Positions 34,001 to 43,580 of a stretch of DNA of 64,000 bases are shown here, piece after piece. Within the stretch, counting starts at the first letter, position 1. Each line of letters starts with the position of its first letter. The position numbers were made by a program, and so were the translations under genes. A model generated the notes under the pieces. That model did no database searches. It was not told the DNA's origin and saw nothing but the letters and a program-made list of their open reading frames with translations. Origin of the DNA: Phlebotomus papatasi (taxonomy: Eukaryota; Arthropoda; Insecta; Diptera; Psychodidae); NCBI RefSeq assembly GCF_024763615.1, contig NC_077222.1, positions 13,950,001-14,014,000 of the forward strand, in the 5' to 3' direction.

Positions 34001-37000
34001 TGGACAGGGCTTTTTGTCTTGATAAATTTAGTACTTCATTTTTATTTGTATACTTTTGATGCTTTAGTTTTATAATTTGGTTCCTTGTGCTTAAAAACAA
34101 ATTTTGTACTGTATTTATCAAGAAAAAAGCCATGTCCAACTTGTACCGGCGAATTGTCCATCTTGTAACACAAATTCTAAATTATATCACTTTACCCTAA
34201 TAGAATTGATTTTCTGACCAAAAATTACTTATTGGCTCATAACCGGCTAATTACTGGTTTAGAATGGATTTGAACTTATAAATAAATCTCAGGAGAAATA
34301 TAATTGAATGTCGAAAAATTAGTTCTCGGTTACGAATCCGTTCATTACCGGTTTAGATCCGATCGGACAGGATCAGTTTTATCGGAAATTCCAATCGAGC
34401 CCAAAACATGATGCCATTCGGTTGAGAAATACGCTTACTGGAGCCTTTTTAATCTTGAAAAACCGTTTTGACCTTGAAAAACGTTATTAGGAATAATTCA
34501 ATGGTATTTTTATATAGGGACGAAGTGTTCGCTTGGGTAATCTCTCTCTAAAGCATTTCCAAAAATGAAAAAAAAACCGCACAACTCGTTTTCGAGCAAT
34601 TCCAAAAACATGGTTTTGGAGGGGTAGGGGAGAGGTGGGGGAGAATGAGGGGCATGTTAACGATCCTTGGATCCACCTATGGGGGTCCCTCTTAGGTCCT
34701 AAGTCGCTATCTCAAATCGTTTGGCCTCTAGAACTGGCGACAGTCGGACGGACAGACGGGCAAACAGTGTGACAAAATTCCTTAAAAATCGTCTGAATCG
34801 TGAAGACTTATTGAGAAAACTGGTCTTCAGGGGTTGAAGTTGCAAATTTGTTGGCGTAGCGAATTAAAAAATAGAGGGATATACTGTTCTGTTCGTGGAG
34901 TTCGAGTAGTTAAATTATGAGAATATCGCATTAATTTTTTTAATGCTATTGATCAATTTAATCCATTTTTTGCGGGCCAAGTCTATCACATTATCAAAAA
35001 TTAGATCAAATTCCAATTATTGAGTGATTCATATCCTGATATTTCAGGACAAAATTGTCCTTCCGGTGAGTGTTGAGTGGAACCTTGAGTGTTTTAATTC
35101 AAAATTAAAACACTCAAGGTTCCAGAGCTTTCGACACTGTATTGTGTCTACTTCAATGGTTCTTGGTTAGAGTCTATTATCTTGGATATTGTTACTTTAT
35201 AGCTTTGAATTTTACTTATCCCATGAAAATGGGGCAAATGAAAATCATGCTGATGATTTCCCGATCGATTTAAAGAAGAGCCTCAACATTTATGTATGTT
35301 TCACATTAGTTTTAAAAGATATTTTCTCAGAAATCTTTAGGAAAATTGCTCTAAAATGGGTATCTCATATTTTTGGAAAATAACAAAAACCAACAAATGA
35401 GGCATTTAGAGTGATCGGAGCGGGATGTCTTAGATGAGCAAAATTGTAGTCCTAAGTGGTGCCTATCGCCTGGTGTCAATGAATTTTTAATATTTTGTTT
35501 AGTTTATTTTATACAAATTTTTAAAACCTCACTTTAAGACCATTTTTTTTTGGTAATTTTTAGAGAAACTTCAATTTTACACCCTGAAGGAGTGGTTTTA
35601 CAAAGTTTTTTGTAATTATCAAAATTGAAGCACAGCTAATGAGCTTTCTAACGGATCCACACTTTTTAAGTTCTGTTCACTAGAACCTGAGATATAACGG
35701 ATAATGTAAGGCAAAGCAGAAAAAACATAAAAGTATTATTAAAAAAAAATGTTACGTGTTGGATCAAAACTAAGACCACATTCTTAATCAGGGGACTTGA
35801 CTCTATCAAACGTACTATGTGAGATCTCCGTTAGCAAAAAAAAAGTTGTGAATTTGTTGCATAGTGTTATTGATGAATAAAATGAAGGCAAATAAGTACA
35901 ATACAAAACAAATTTATCTATCAATCTAATAATCATAAAGAAATGTTTGGGTTTCTTGGGTGTCTTAAAGCAATTTTTGAGTTTCTTGGTTTGTACAATG
36001 CAACTTTAAGGTGTCTCGATTTTTGCGATGCAATTTTTGGATCTTTTCGAATTTGGAATATCAGTTTTTGTAAAATTTTGCAAAGTAATTCTTGTTTATC
36101 AGGTTTACCGAAAAATTTTTTGAACTTTCTTGGATTTAGCGACGAAATTTTTGAGTTTCTTGGGTTGTACAACGCAACTTTTAAGTGATTCGATTTTTGC
36201 GATGCAATTATTGGATCTTTCCGTATTTCTCTACTAATATTTGGGAAGTTTCGCAAAATAATTCTTTGGTTTTTTGAGGTTTCCCGAAAAATTTTTGAGC
36301 TTTTTTGGGTTTAGCAACGCAATTATTTAGATTATAGGGTGTACGACGCAACTTTTAGGTGCTTCCATTTTTACGATGCAATTATTGGATCTTTTCGTAT
36401 TTCCTTTATTAATATTTGGGAAGTTTCGCAAAGAAATTCTCGGTTTTTTGAGCTTTCCCGAAAAAATTATTGAGTTCGCGACGCGATTTTTGTGTACCTC
36501 AGTTTTCACGTTGTAATTTTTGGGTGCATCCAAGTAATTTTTAGGTTTCTTGGGTTTTCTATTTTTTCTAATTCTAGTTCTTTTCTGTTCTTAAAAAATG
36601 ACTGCACTACACATTGCTTGATTAAGATTTTCTACTTATCTGTTTCTTTTGTTTCAATTGTAGACGTATGGTAAAACCAGTGATAAAATCTATAACAAGA
36701 ACCATTCTAAGTATTCCGTGTAAATTTCATTCCGAAATAATAAGATTTATTATTTTCGTAGCAGCTTTTCAACATTATGAAAAAACGGTAAGTGCTTCCT
36801 ATTTCAATCCCAGTTTCCTCTACATTAAAGGTGACTAAACTAACTGATATGATATATATCTCCGTTAAGAAAATAAATAGTTTTCCTTTGAAATTAAATT
36901 TTGGTAGATAAATCTGTCAGTCGCCGTAAGTAAAATCTAAAGTTAAGATCTATAATCTGATAAAACTTTTGCCAAAATAAAGTTTTCACTTCTATGTCTT

Positions 37001-37524
37001 AATTAAGCCTGAAATATTTCGATTAAATCTTCCTACTTTTGGTAATTTATAGAATAGCTGAATTAGCTTCTGTAATTTTTTTTTCTTATATGCCTCAAAT
37101 CTCCTATAATAAAAATTTGCATATGTTCAAATATTTATCATAGAGAATAATCTAAATATTTACAGAGACCAAATTTACTGTAAATATGCATTTAATGATG
37201 AAGCTCGTTTGCATCATACAGTATCATACAATCTAAGGCAAGTGTAGAAAAAAAATTATCATATAAATTGATATTAAAATGCATAATTTAATATTTAAAG
37301 TGCTCCTTCCTGCGTTATATTCTCATAGAAGAGATAATAAATATTGCAAAAATAAAAAGAACCGTCGACGAGTAATAGCAAGATTTTCCCTTTAGCAATT
37401 AACATTAATTGACGAATATTAGATCAAGGTTTGCGATAAGATAGAGAAAACTTACATGCTGGTCGAGTACGATTAGGACGAGCTAATGGAATCCATGGAC
37501 GCTGAGGCGGAGGTCCTGCACTCA
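27228..37524 (-). CDS. twin: CCR4 deadenylase, catalytic half (CNOT6/CNOT6L ortholog), four exons
   Basis: Exons on the minus strand, 5' to 3': 37524-37456, 32932-32826, 32746-32541 and 28008-27228. Joined, they encode about 386 residues of the endonuclease/exonuclease/phosphatase (EEP) domain of CCR4, the Mg-dependent 3'-5' exonuclease of the CCR4-NOT complex that removes mRNA poly(A) tails in the cytoplasm. Key motifs are present: FTVMCYNVLCDKYATRQMYG, the catalytic glutamate in SLQEVETDQ, LLLCGDFNSLPDSG with its Asp and Asn, the MPYTNYTFDFKGIIDYIFY block, and the C-terminal HPHIPSDHFPLL with catalytic Asp-His. Length from PW to the C terminus equals that of human CNOT6. All junctions are GT-AG with matching phases and nothing is broken. 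The leucine-rich repeats that bind CAF1/POP2 are missing and must lie upstream of 37.5 kb, probably beyond the window. Confidence 0.95.
28393..28870 (+). pseudogene. Non-LTR retrotransposon fragment, end of RNase H / tail region
   Basis: Lies in a twin intron on the opposite strand. The frame reads NITQLRMLVGLLTGHCDLGSHLKRRGII and then GDSVCP. I recognise this as the end of the RNase H domain and the LTGHC...HL...G...C..C Cys/His tail of Jockey/R1/I-type elements. After CPAS the homology shifts frame and breaks up, so it is a 5'-truncated, decayed copy. The sequence downstream to about 29345 may be its 3' UTR. Confidence 0.65.
28871..29115. mobile_element. Short inverted-repeat element inside the retroposon 3' region
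   Basis: Ends TCGACGGTTCCATTCCATAC and, mirrored, GTATAGAATGGAGCCGTCGA; about 245 bp, non-coding. It separates the RNase H relic from the CTGAAGAA hairpin that probably belongs to the same retroposon. Confidence 0.6.
29277..29308 (+). other. CTGARGAA hairpin motif, copy 1
   Basis: CTGAAGAA, stem GGAGA, loop CAAACA, stem TCTCC, then GAAACGTC. It stands at the 3' side of a region that starts with a non-LTR RNase H relic, followed by a short tail with AATAAA-like sequence. See the finding on compensatory stem changes. Confidence 0.7.
29645..29845 (+). mobile_element. MITE family P (CAGGG...CCCTA), intact copy
   Basis: About 200 bp with ends CAGGGCACCCCTATTGACAC and, mirrored, TGTCAATAGGTGTTCCTGTC followed by ACCCTA. 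Three further copies: one split by a pogo-like element (51131-52533), one split by a family S MITE (30781-31205) and one inverted (62796-63005). This copy serves as the empty site for both insertions. Confidence 0.8.
29855..30720. other. GC-richer island with unassigned ORFs
   Basis: Base composition is clearly higher in G+C than the surroundings, above all 29900-30190. On the minus strand a TATATA word is followed by a good-context ATG at 30009 (AACATGG) and a frame reading MAWKSSDGAQSWVAAGQLAA, which runs into the neighbouring MITE. A second minus-strand ORF lies at 30463-30690. I recognise neither. They may be relics of an autonomous element or of a small gene disrupted by the MITE. Confidence 0.35.
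30781..31205 (+). mobile_element. MITE family P, copy split by a family S MITE
   Basis: Left part from CAGGGAACAACTGTTGG to about 30889, right part about 31113-31205 ending CCCTA, with CCCAAATGATACAAAATGGGG in between as in the intact copy. The middle (30890-31112) is an inverted family S MITE, flanked by TATAA on both sides. Confidence 0.65.
30890..31112 (-). mobile_element. MITE family S, copy 2 (inverted, nested)
   Basis: Reads GGTCTTCAGACTAGAGG at the left and AGTCTCAGGTTTGCAGTCCG at the right, the reverse complement of the copy at 23340. Inserted in a family P MITE. Confidence 0.6.
31247..31462 (+). mobile_element. MITE family S, copy 3
   Basis: Same orientation and nearly the same interior as 23340-23562, including AAATGATTCATTAGATTTTG and GAGACCTTCGGGAA. 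Lies about 130 bp from the inverted copy 2. Confidence 0.65.
31560..31789. mobile_element. hAT-type MITE with exact 8-bp target-site duplication
   Basis: Terminal repeats CAAGGGGTAACTCAT are perfect over 15 bp. GTAGAGGC occurs immediately outside both ends (31552-31559 and 31790-31797), an 8-bp duplication typical of hAT transposons. The 230-bp element carries an internal array of about four 30-bp units. It seems to have landed in the end of another repeat whose terminus contains TGTGTAGAGGCC, as at 900. Confidence 0.85.
31608..31745 (-). repeat. 30-bp minisatellite inside the hAT MITE
   Basis: Four to five units of 30 bp, each containing GGGTTTCTCGGGTTTCGCGA and GCAATTCTT on the + strand. 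On the minus strand the array is open and would encode repeats of CIAKPEKPKN. The unit is related to the array at 35940-36560. Confidence 0.8.
32541..32746 (-). CDS. twin: twin exon y (SLQEVE catalytic glutamate)
   Basis: 206 bp from the acceptor CTTTAG to the donor GTAAGA. It encodes AILDEIRHYSADIISLQEVE, then FSPKSRAKTMAENERKYVDGCAIFYRAS. The Glu of LQEVE coordinates Mg in CCR4 nucleases. The last codon AG plus A is completed across a 4.5-kb intron full of repeats. Confidence 0.95.
32826..32932 (-). CDS. twin: twin exon x (FTVMCYNVLCDKYATRQMYG)
   Basis: 107 bp between the acceptor CTCCCAG and the donor GTAAAG. It encodes IFTVMCYNVLCDKY through GWEYRKK, almost identical to human CNOT6 over this stretch. 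It includes the Asn of CYNVLC that belongs to the EEP active-site fold. The next intron is only 79 bp. Confidence 0.93.
33870..34870 (+). repeat. Dispersed repeat R2, copy 2 (interrupted)
   Basis: Matches 21160-21690 and extends further right (GTCGGACGGACAGACGGGC). The TA-flanked MITE at 33959-34199 interrupts it near its left end. Confidence 0.65.
33959..34199. mobile_element. TA-flanked MITE with AAAGTGGTACAAGTTGGAC ends
   Basis: Left TAGGATAAAGTGGTACAAG, right mirror image containing ATATCACTTTACCCTA. A second inner pair, CATGTCCAACTTGTACC, strengthens the palindrome. TA on both sides. Inserted in repeat R2. Confidence 0.7.
35225..35850 (-). repeat. Dispersed repeat R1, copy 2 (uninterrupted)
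   Basis: Reverse complement of 838-1790 without the two MITEs found there, so it serves as the empty site for both. Confidence 0.7.
35940..36560 (+). repeat. Higher-order minisatellite (30-bp subunits, period about 175 bp)
   Basis: Subunits related to TTTCTTGGGTTTAGCGATGC are organised in a larger repeat. Comparable points near 35974, 36148 and 36322 (TTTTTGAGTTTCTTGG and variants, then TGTACAACGCAACTTT) recur every 174-175 bases, about three and a half times. Both strands stay open over long stretches because unit lengths are near multiples of three. Non-coding origin is more likely. Confidence 0.75.
36561..37455. other. Twin intron, unique AT-rich sequence
   Basis: No repeat, ORF or motif that I can support between the minisatellite and the donor of the twin exon at 37456. 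Confidence 0.6.
37456..37524 (-). CDS. twin: twin exon w (linker before nuclease domain)
   Basis: The acceptor TTTGCAG lies just above 37524 and the donor GTAAGT just below 37456. Two bases complete a split codon, 22 full codons read SAGPPPQRPWIPLARPNRTRPA, and one base remains, joining GT of the next exon to make Cys. It matches the CNOT6 segment RPWIMLQERDRTRP that precedes FTVMCYN. Confidence 0.85.
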
Positions 37525-38263
37525 CTGCAAATAGAAGATATAAAAGAACACAAATATAGTGCTAATTGTTTAATGAGCAGCAAATATTCTCTAGTATATC
37601 TTTTTTTTGTTCTTTTTCATTGAGGAAATAATATAAAGAGAAAGACATGGCGCATTTACGGGATAAAGAGGCAATAAAACAAGTTGCTGGAATCTTTGGT
37701 GTGTAAATACAGAAGAATCGTGCTTCTTTTTTTTTCCACTCCTGTCGTTTTTTCTTTTTTGTTATTATTTTTTCACGGTTGCACATATTTATACAAATAG
37801 GGCTCATTAGTAATACAGAGAGTAAACAAAATCTCCAAGAAGTCAGAAAGGCATGTTGAATGAAGGAAAAAAGAGAGACTCTTCATATTACATGGAAAAT
37901 AACAAGATCACTTTTGCCGCGCTTAACCAGAGTCAAATATCAAAGGCATCAAGAGGCGAGATGGGCAGCAAGAGAAAAGACTGCAGTAATCTCCCTCTTA
38001 CACTGAGAAAAAATTGTTTATTTAGATTTAGCAAGCATTGCTGTGATTTCCGATCGATAATTACAACTTTGAGGTTGTGGATTCCTACGTTCGTACGGCC
38101 AATTTGACAGTTGTTAACCCAGTCGACGGCCAAATGTACCAATTCTAATCCTTCATTCCTATGACACACCCAACACATCATCCTTAGGCGGGTGCAGAAG
38201 GTTGTTATACGGTGCTCTTGTTGCTCATGGCAATTACCACTAATACTTCAGTCAGTGATCATC

Positions 38264-38605
38264 ATGACCATGTCACATATAAGATTAATATTAAGATTAT
38301 TACTTTCTGAACTGCGAGAATGCCAACAAAGGATAGCAAGTGTTTTATCTTGCCTCTCTCTTGTGTTTCGCTCGAAAACTGACCGAATCCCAATTGGCAC
38401 GCATGGAAAATTGCTCTAATTGCCTGTAATACGATTCAGAAGGCAATTAATACGAACAGTAATATCTTACTCGTCGTATTACTCCACTAGAGTGTACTCT
38501 TTCTAACACGCGTGATATTCCATTTGAAATTTTGCACACTATATACCTCTCTCTCTGGCTTTTCTTAATATTAATATTAATCTTATATGTGACACCACGG
38601 TCAGT
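38264..38605. repeat. Inverted repeat around GTCACATATAAGATTAATATT
   Basis: The left arm near 38269-38295 mirrors the right arm near 38568-38596 over about 27 bp (CACATATAAGATTAATATTA), with weaker matching on the outer side. The spacer of about 270 bp is GC-richer than its surroundings. Unassigned. Confidence 0.5.
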
Positions 38606-38835
38606 CGCCATGGTTCACTGAAAGGAAGTTGAAAGACGGGTGGCACCTTCAGTTCCCCATTTTCCCTCTATCAGTTCATTTTCTTAATGTTATTTAGGTG
38701 AGCCCCATCAGGGTTTAAACTTAAAAGTCATTCCATTTTAATTGAGAAACGGTAAAGCAGAAATACAAAGACGACAGAAGTCAGGGCGACAATTCCGTCT
38801 GGTTTATGATCTTCAATCTATCTTTTTTCTAAAGA

Positions 38836-38868
38836 CGACGTTTCGATCTTGAATTAGATCTTCTTCAG
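38836..38868 (-). other. CTGARGAA hairpin motif, copy 2
   Basis: On the minus strand: CTGAAGAA, stem GATCT, loop AATTCA, stem AGATC, then GAAACGTC. The stem sequence differs from copy 1 at four of five positions, yet pairs perfectly. Confidence 0.7.
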
Positions 38869-40192
38869 GATATCAAACAACCTACAATGATCACCCAAGA
38901 AGCAATTTTTTCTTAATACAGTTTTGTAGAGTTCCCAAAGTAAGGCATTATAGAACCAAAAATCTTTTTATTTGCTTATAATGCTCTTAGTTCCATCACT
39001 GAGACTATTATAAGTGAATTGGCGCACTCTTAAGATATTCTATAAGAATTTCAACAGAAAATTCGCACTTTAAGTTTTTTTAAAATGCACTAAAAGGCTT
39101 GTATAATACTTGGTTCTATAAGACAGCTATTTTGCTTCTTAGGTACTCAAGAACCCTTCCATTGATGATATATAAGGAAATGTTTACGTAAGAATCAGTA
39201 AAAAGTATTGCTCTTCTAATGTCCACTAGGTCCACTACATTGTTCTCCTAGATACTTTGATGCTCTGAAGAAGAATAGTTAACATTCTACTAACTTCGAC
39301 TACATTGGATCAGTTTATCATAGTCAATTATAACGTCTCAAACGAAGTCAAAGCACGCTCACTGAGAGTCAACATAGGTCCGTTCCAGGCACTTTAGAAT
39401 AAAAACAAAACTCTTTACGCATAGTCGTCAGAGCCCCAAGGTTCTAGGCAACCTTAATCCCTGGTAACCGATCCGAAGAAAATTTCTGCTGGAATTGGAC
39501 AGGATCGACTTGAAAAATGTGATAGCTTTCTTTACGGGTTACTTTGTAAACTTCAATTGGTTTAGGATCGAAACAGTAGCCTATAGGGGTTGCGGCTTTG
39601 CTATTCAAACAGTGAAGCACGTTCTGTAGTAGTTTCAAGCACTGAAGATCTGAAGGGATAAAACTTTCCTAACAAATAAGATAAATAACTTGGTTGTCAA
39701 CGCGGATTCTTGGCCTTATTCAAGAAACGGAACTGTTTTTGAGTTCAAGAAAAGGCCAACGAAAAATTAAGAAAACTTTGAAGCCTAGATATCAAAGTCA
39801 AATATAATTCAATCTATTTTAATCTATTTATCTGAACCGTTGGTTCTTAATAAATATTATATATCGCGAATTTTTAACCATTGTAAATCTATACCACTGT
39901 TTTTTTCCCCGTAGATTCAAAACCTATATATCAATCAGTTATTAGAACTATCGAAGTCATCAAGGAAGAGCGCTCTAAATGATTCTGTCGAGTTGTTAGT
40001 AGATATGATCAATTGTATTCTCTGTCTTTCTTGGATTATTTGGATTCATTTGAATTAGAAGTGTATGTAATTGTCCAAGTAGTGATCCATAAACTTAAAA
40101 CGAAGTTCACCGTACCTACATATGTAAGTCTTTTATGTTTTTTTTAAAGAAAAATCAAAAAATGTATCCCAATGTCCATAAAAATTGTTAAC

Positions 40193-40224
40193 CTGAGGAA
40201 GGAAGCAAAAAATCGTCGAAACAT
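40193..40224 (+). other. CTGARGAA hairpin motif, copy 3 (eroded stem)
   Basis: CTGAGGAA at 40193, 17 bases, then GAAACATTG. The flanks are kept but the stem pairs poorly. Confidence 0.45.
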
Positions 40225-43099
40225 TGTAAGGAGGAACGAACTTACGCCGTTCGAACATTTAAACAAAAATAAAAAGATTTATCGTGTTTTGACTCCAAAG
40301 TTGTTAATACGTTTCGTAGAGACGAGAACGCTCGGTTTGAGAAATCTTTAGATGTATGTTATACTGTAGAAAGGAGAGAACACGAATCCGATCAAGTCGA
40401 ATTGTGACCAGTCCTGAGTTAGACTAAGGTCAGCAATTTGTTCTAGCGTTGCAATGTTATGTCAGTAACGCAGTCAGTATCCAGCCCATAAATTTATCAA
40501 GATTGAGAATGATAAATGTCGTTCAAACATTTAAAATCTAAATAGAAAATCCAAATTCAATTTCTGAATAAGTGTTAAAAATTAACACAAAATGAGAGTT
40601 ATAGGTTATACTCGAACATGAACATTACAATATAGGGGCCACTATAAATATAACGTTTACGTCATGTTATCAAAATTGCTAATCAGATATTAGATTCTAA
40701 TATCCAGATAGTAAAACTGTCAATCATTAGTTACTGAAATAAGTAAATTAATACATCCTACATTTTTAAAGTTTGTAACCAATTTACTAACTTCAAGATA
40801 ACATTTTTGCTAGTCGGCGAACAGAATTTTCCATGAGGGTTGATAAATTTTACCACCTTTTTCTCTCAGTGTAAATGGCTGGATGTTGGAACGCGAAGAT
40901 GGGAAAAAGGAAAAATCATGCGCTAAAACCATTGTTGAACATGCTGACGAGCAACAATTGATACGACGTGCAACATGATCGTGAATCGACATGAGGGTCA
41001 TGGTTATTGATCTGTGCAAACAAATTCATTTTATATACCTACATAATCTTCCCCTTCACAAAGTCCCAAACCTTTGAATAACTCCCCATATCCAATATCT
41101 AAATCAATTTCATCTCCTTTCGCACTTCTTCCCCAACATGACACACTACCTCATTCCTATACGACATAATCATAAATGCGAACATGGTGTTTTCCACATG
41201 GAAAGATAGAAGTGATATGTGAAGAAAGAATTAAATGTGCCATTATTCATCTCTGGAGCATAAAAGAAACACCGACAAGATCAAATCCGGGAGTTTTGTT
41301 CGATTACCACTTGGACAGCATGATTGAAATTGAGAAACCAATCCATAAGAACTTCTATACCATGAATTTGCAGAAAAAAAGCTCCTATTATATGTTTGTT
41401 CTTGTTACAAATTAAACCCGATAGTTTAAAATCCAATAAGATTAGGTAACAGTTTGGCTATTGTGCAAATTTTTGCTAATTGTTCCCATATTCTTTTCAC
41501 ATCGTAGATGAAATTCTTTGACTGGGTCATATCGGAATGTGGGTTAATAACGTCTTTGAAATAGCAGAATTTAGAAGTAAAACACGCACTCGAGCTAGAT
41601 TGCAAACAAATAAGTATATTGACAGGTTGATTAGCACGTCAAATCGATAAATGAGTGAATAAGTACCTCTAATGAGTAAGTTTATTAGGAAAAACTCATA
41701 AACTAAGGCCTCCGAAGTGGAAACTTATGTCTCCTTTTGAAGCAATATTGTTTTGGGTTTAATGTTGTGAAGTCTTCAGATTTAAGAAGACTGTTCCTTC
41801 ACGAAACTGAGACTTTTCACATTTTCGATGTAATTTTACATAATGTTTACTAAGCCAGATTGAGTACAAAATGTTTTATTGTGACATCTCGATTTTTTTT
41901 TAATATCAGGCGTGTTGAGTACGTATAAGAGGTTCAAATACAGCATAAGTGTTTGAAACTCACATATCACACCATACACCCTACACAATGTCTGAATTTT
42001 ATGTGCTGTATACTACCCTCCGGCGAAGTACCTTTATATATGAAGCTGTTTGAAGCCAACTCACAAATTAATCCTAAAGTCACCTTACACTTCTCAGAAC
42101 AAGAACACATTTAGACAGATATATAGTATATTTATCCCTCTTTACAAGGACCAGAGTTTTCTACAACAGGGATACCTCAATTTTGACATATATAGTGCAA
42201 CGGTCACGAGTGCAGAAAAATTTCCATATGCATTCCATATGCACCCGCCGGGGACTAGGCTGTACAGACCTACGGTTTAAGCCAAGATACGATTTAATAA
42301 GATAATAATCAAGACAATATGGGGCCATTTACCTGAATGATTAGACTACATTCCTATCAGTTTCCTACTAAACTGTTTCTTAGTTTAAGCCGTAAGTCTG
42401 TCTGTATTACGGCTAACCTAGTTCACGATTAGTCAGTAAGAAAATTGGAAAATTTACGATTTTTTAAGAAATGGAAAGGCTTAAATGAAATACAGTAACG
42501 TAAGATCACAATGTCATAAGGAATTTGGTTAAAATTAACATTATTATTAAACATATCCAGTTTAATTTGTTTACTCGTTTCGAATTATTTACTTATGTAT
42601 TCAAAGTATTATCCAGTTTATTAATGAACTGCCCTTCAATGGTACTTTATAATGGGATGCTTTTTTGTGCTTTATGACTAAGTTTCATTTGTTATCCTGA
42701 GTCTCAAGACAATCAATTATTCACTATCCAGAATCCAGAACATGGACCTCGATGTTCTCCCTGCCACGGCTTTCGAACACTGTCCCTTTCTCCACACGAA
42801 TTCTCTCCTTTCGATCCTGTTCTAATATAGGGAGATTCGCGAATTTCAAATCATGATCATGGTACTTAGAAGAACTGACTTCTACACATTATGACAAGTA
42901 GAATTATTTGACCAAATGGGTCGGGAATTATGTTTCCAGTTACCGTAAGTACAATACATACTGGAGTACTTTAAGAGGCTATTTCAGAAAGAACAGTTAT
43001 ATTCTACCATCTTTTATAACAGAATAATTTTCAAATTTGTAGGGGGAAGGTTTGGTTCATGAATCCAGTTTTCTCCGAAGTAAAGATAGGAAAGATTCC

Positions 43100-43176
43100 T
43101 GCCTTCCCCAGGATCGAACTGCAGACTTCTTGTTAACTAGACGAGTGCTCTGCCAACTGAGCTATTACAGGCCACA
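43100..43176 (-). repeat. tRNA-like unit, left arm
   Basis: On the minus strand: A-box TAGCTCAGTTGG, anticodon arm with the loop CTAGTTA (AGT at the anticodon position, as in tRNA-Thr), and B-box CAGTTCGATCC. The 3' half of the anticodon stem is mismatched and the acceptor stem is imperfect, so it is a tRNA-derived repeat rather than a functional tRNA. Confidence 0.6.
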
Positions 43177-43177
43177 T

Positions 43178-43261
43178 ACTCTGCATGACTTGCTACATAA
43201 CCTTAATCAATTGCCCTGCACAAAGCAATTGGTTAAAGTCGTGCAGCAAGTCAAGCAGAGT
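43178..43261. repeat. 84-bp palindromic insertion in the left arm
   Basis: Starts ACTCTGC and ends GCAGAGT. Inner pairs ACTTGCT/AGCAAGT and CAATTG/CAATTG make it a hairpin. It sits between CCACAT and AAGGTAAAG, which are adjacent (as CTTTACCTT-ATGTGG) in the right arm, so it inserted after the inverted pair had formed or was lost from one side. Confidence 0.6.
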
Positions 43262-43502
43262 AAGGTAAAGTACCCTTACTCGACCGGGTTCCTCTATTCG
43301 ACCGGTGAGTCAATTTTTGAATATTTGATGGTGAATTTCATCAATTTCTATGAATTTGTCACTGATTCGTATTATTTAAAGAATAATTGACCTATTAATG
43401 TTAGATCATACACAAAATATTATAGCAAATATAATTAAATTGAATAAATAAATCTACCGGTCGAATAGAGGAACCGGTCGAATAAAGGGTACTTTACCTT
43501 AT

Positions 43503-43580
43503 GTGGCCTCTAATAGCTCAGTTGGTAAAACACTCGTCTAGTTAACAAGAGGTCTCCAGTTCGATCCAGGGTGGAGGCAG
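43503..43580 (+). repeat. tRNA-like unit, right arm
   Basis: GGCCTCT acceptor-like start, A-box TAGCTCAGTTGG, loop CTAGTTA, B-box CAGTTCGATCC and a GGAGGCA acceptor-like end. One strand of the anticodon stem reads ACAAG instead of ACGAG, weakening the pairing. Probably the RNA polymerase III promoter of a SINE. Confidence 0.6.

Larger units (their letters stand above)
37999..40874. mobile_element. Possible 2.9-kb TA-flanked element with CACTGAGA ends
   Basis: TACACTGAGAAAAAAT at 37999 faces ACCTTTTTCTCTCAGTGTA at 40856-40874, the same termini as the 255-bp MITEs at 5894 and 15792. If paired, this would be a longer relative that could have mobilised them. No transposase ORF is visible inside, and the two ends may be unrelated solo copies. 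Confidence 0.35.

Noticed and set aside
35933..36256. 107-codon minus-strand ORF
   Set aside because: Also a by-product of the 30/175-bp higher-order repeat; the opposite strand is open too.
39444..39638. 64-codon minus-strand ORF upstream of hairpin copy 2
   Set aside because: Could be a retroposon coding relic because of its position, but I could not match it to any reverse transcriptase, RNase H or gag motif.
41176..41415. 79-codon plus-strand ORF
   Set aside because: Starts with ATG and looks mixed in composition, but ORFs of this size are expected by chance in this window and nothing supports it.
43503..43580. Functional tRNA-Thr (AGT) gene
   Set aside because: A and B boxes are good, but the anticodon stem and acceptor stem carry mismatches, and the unit lies in a repeated foldback; a SINE is more likely.
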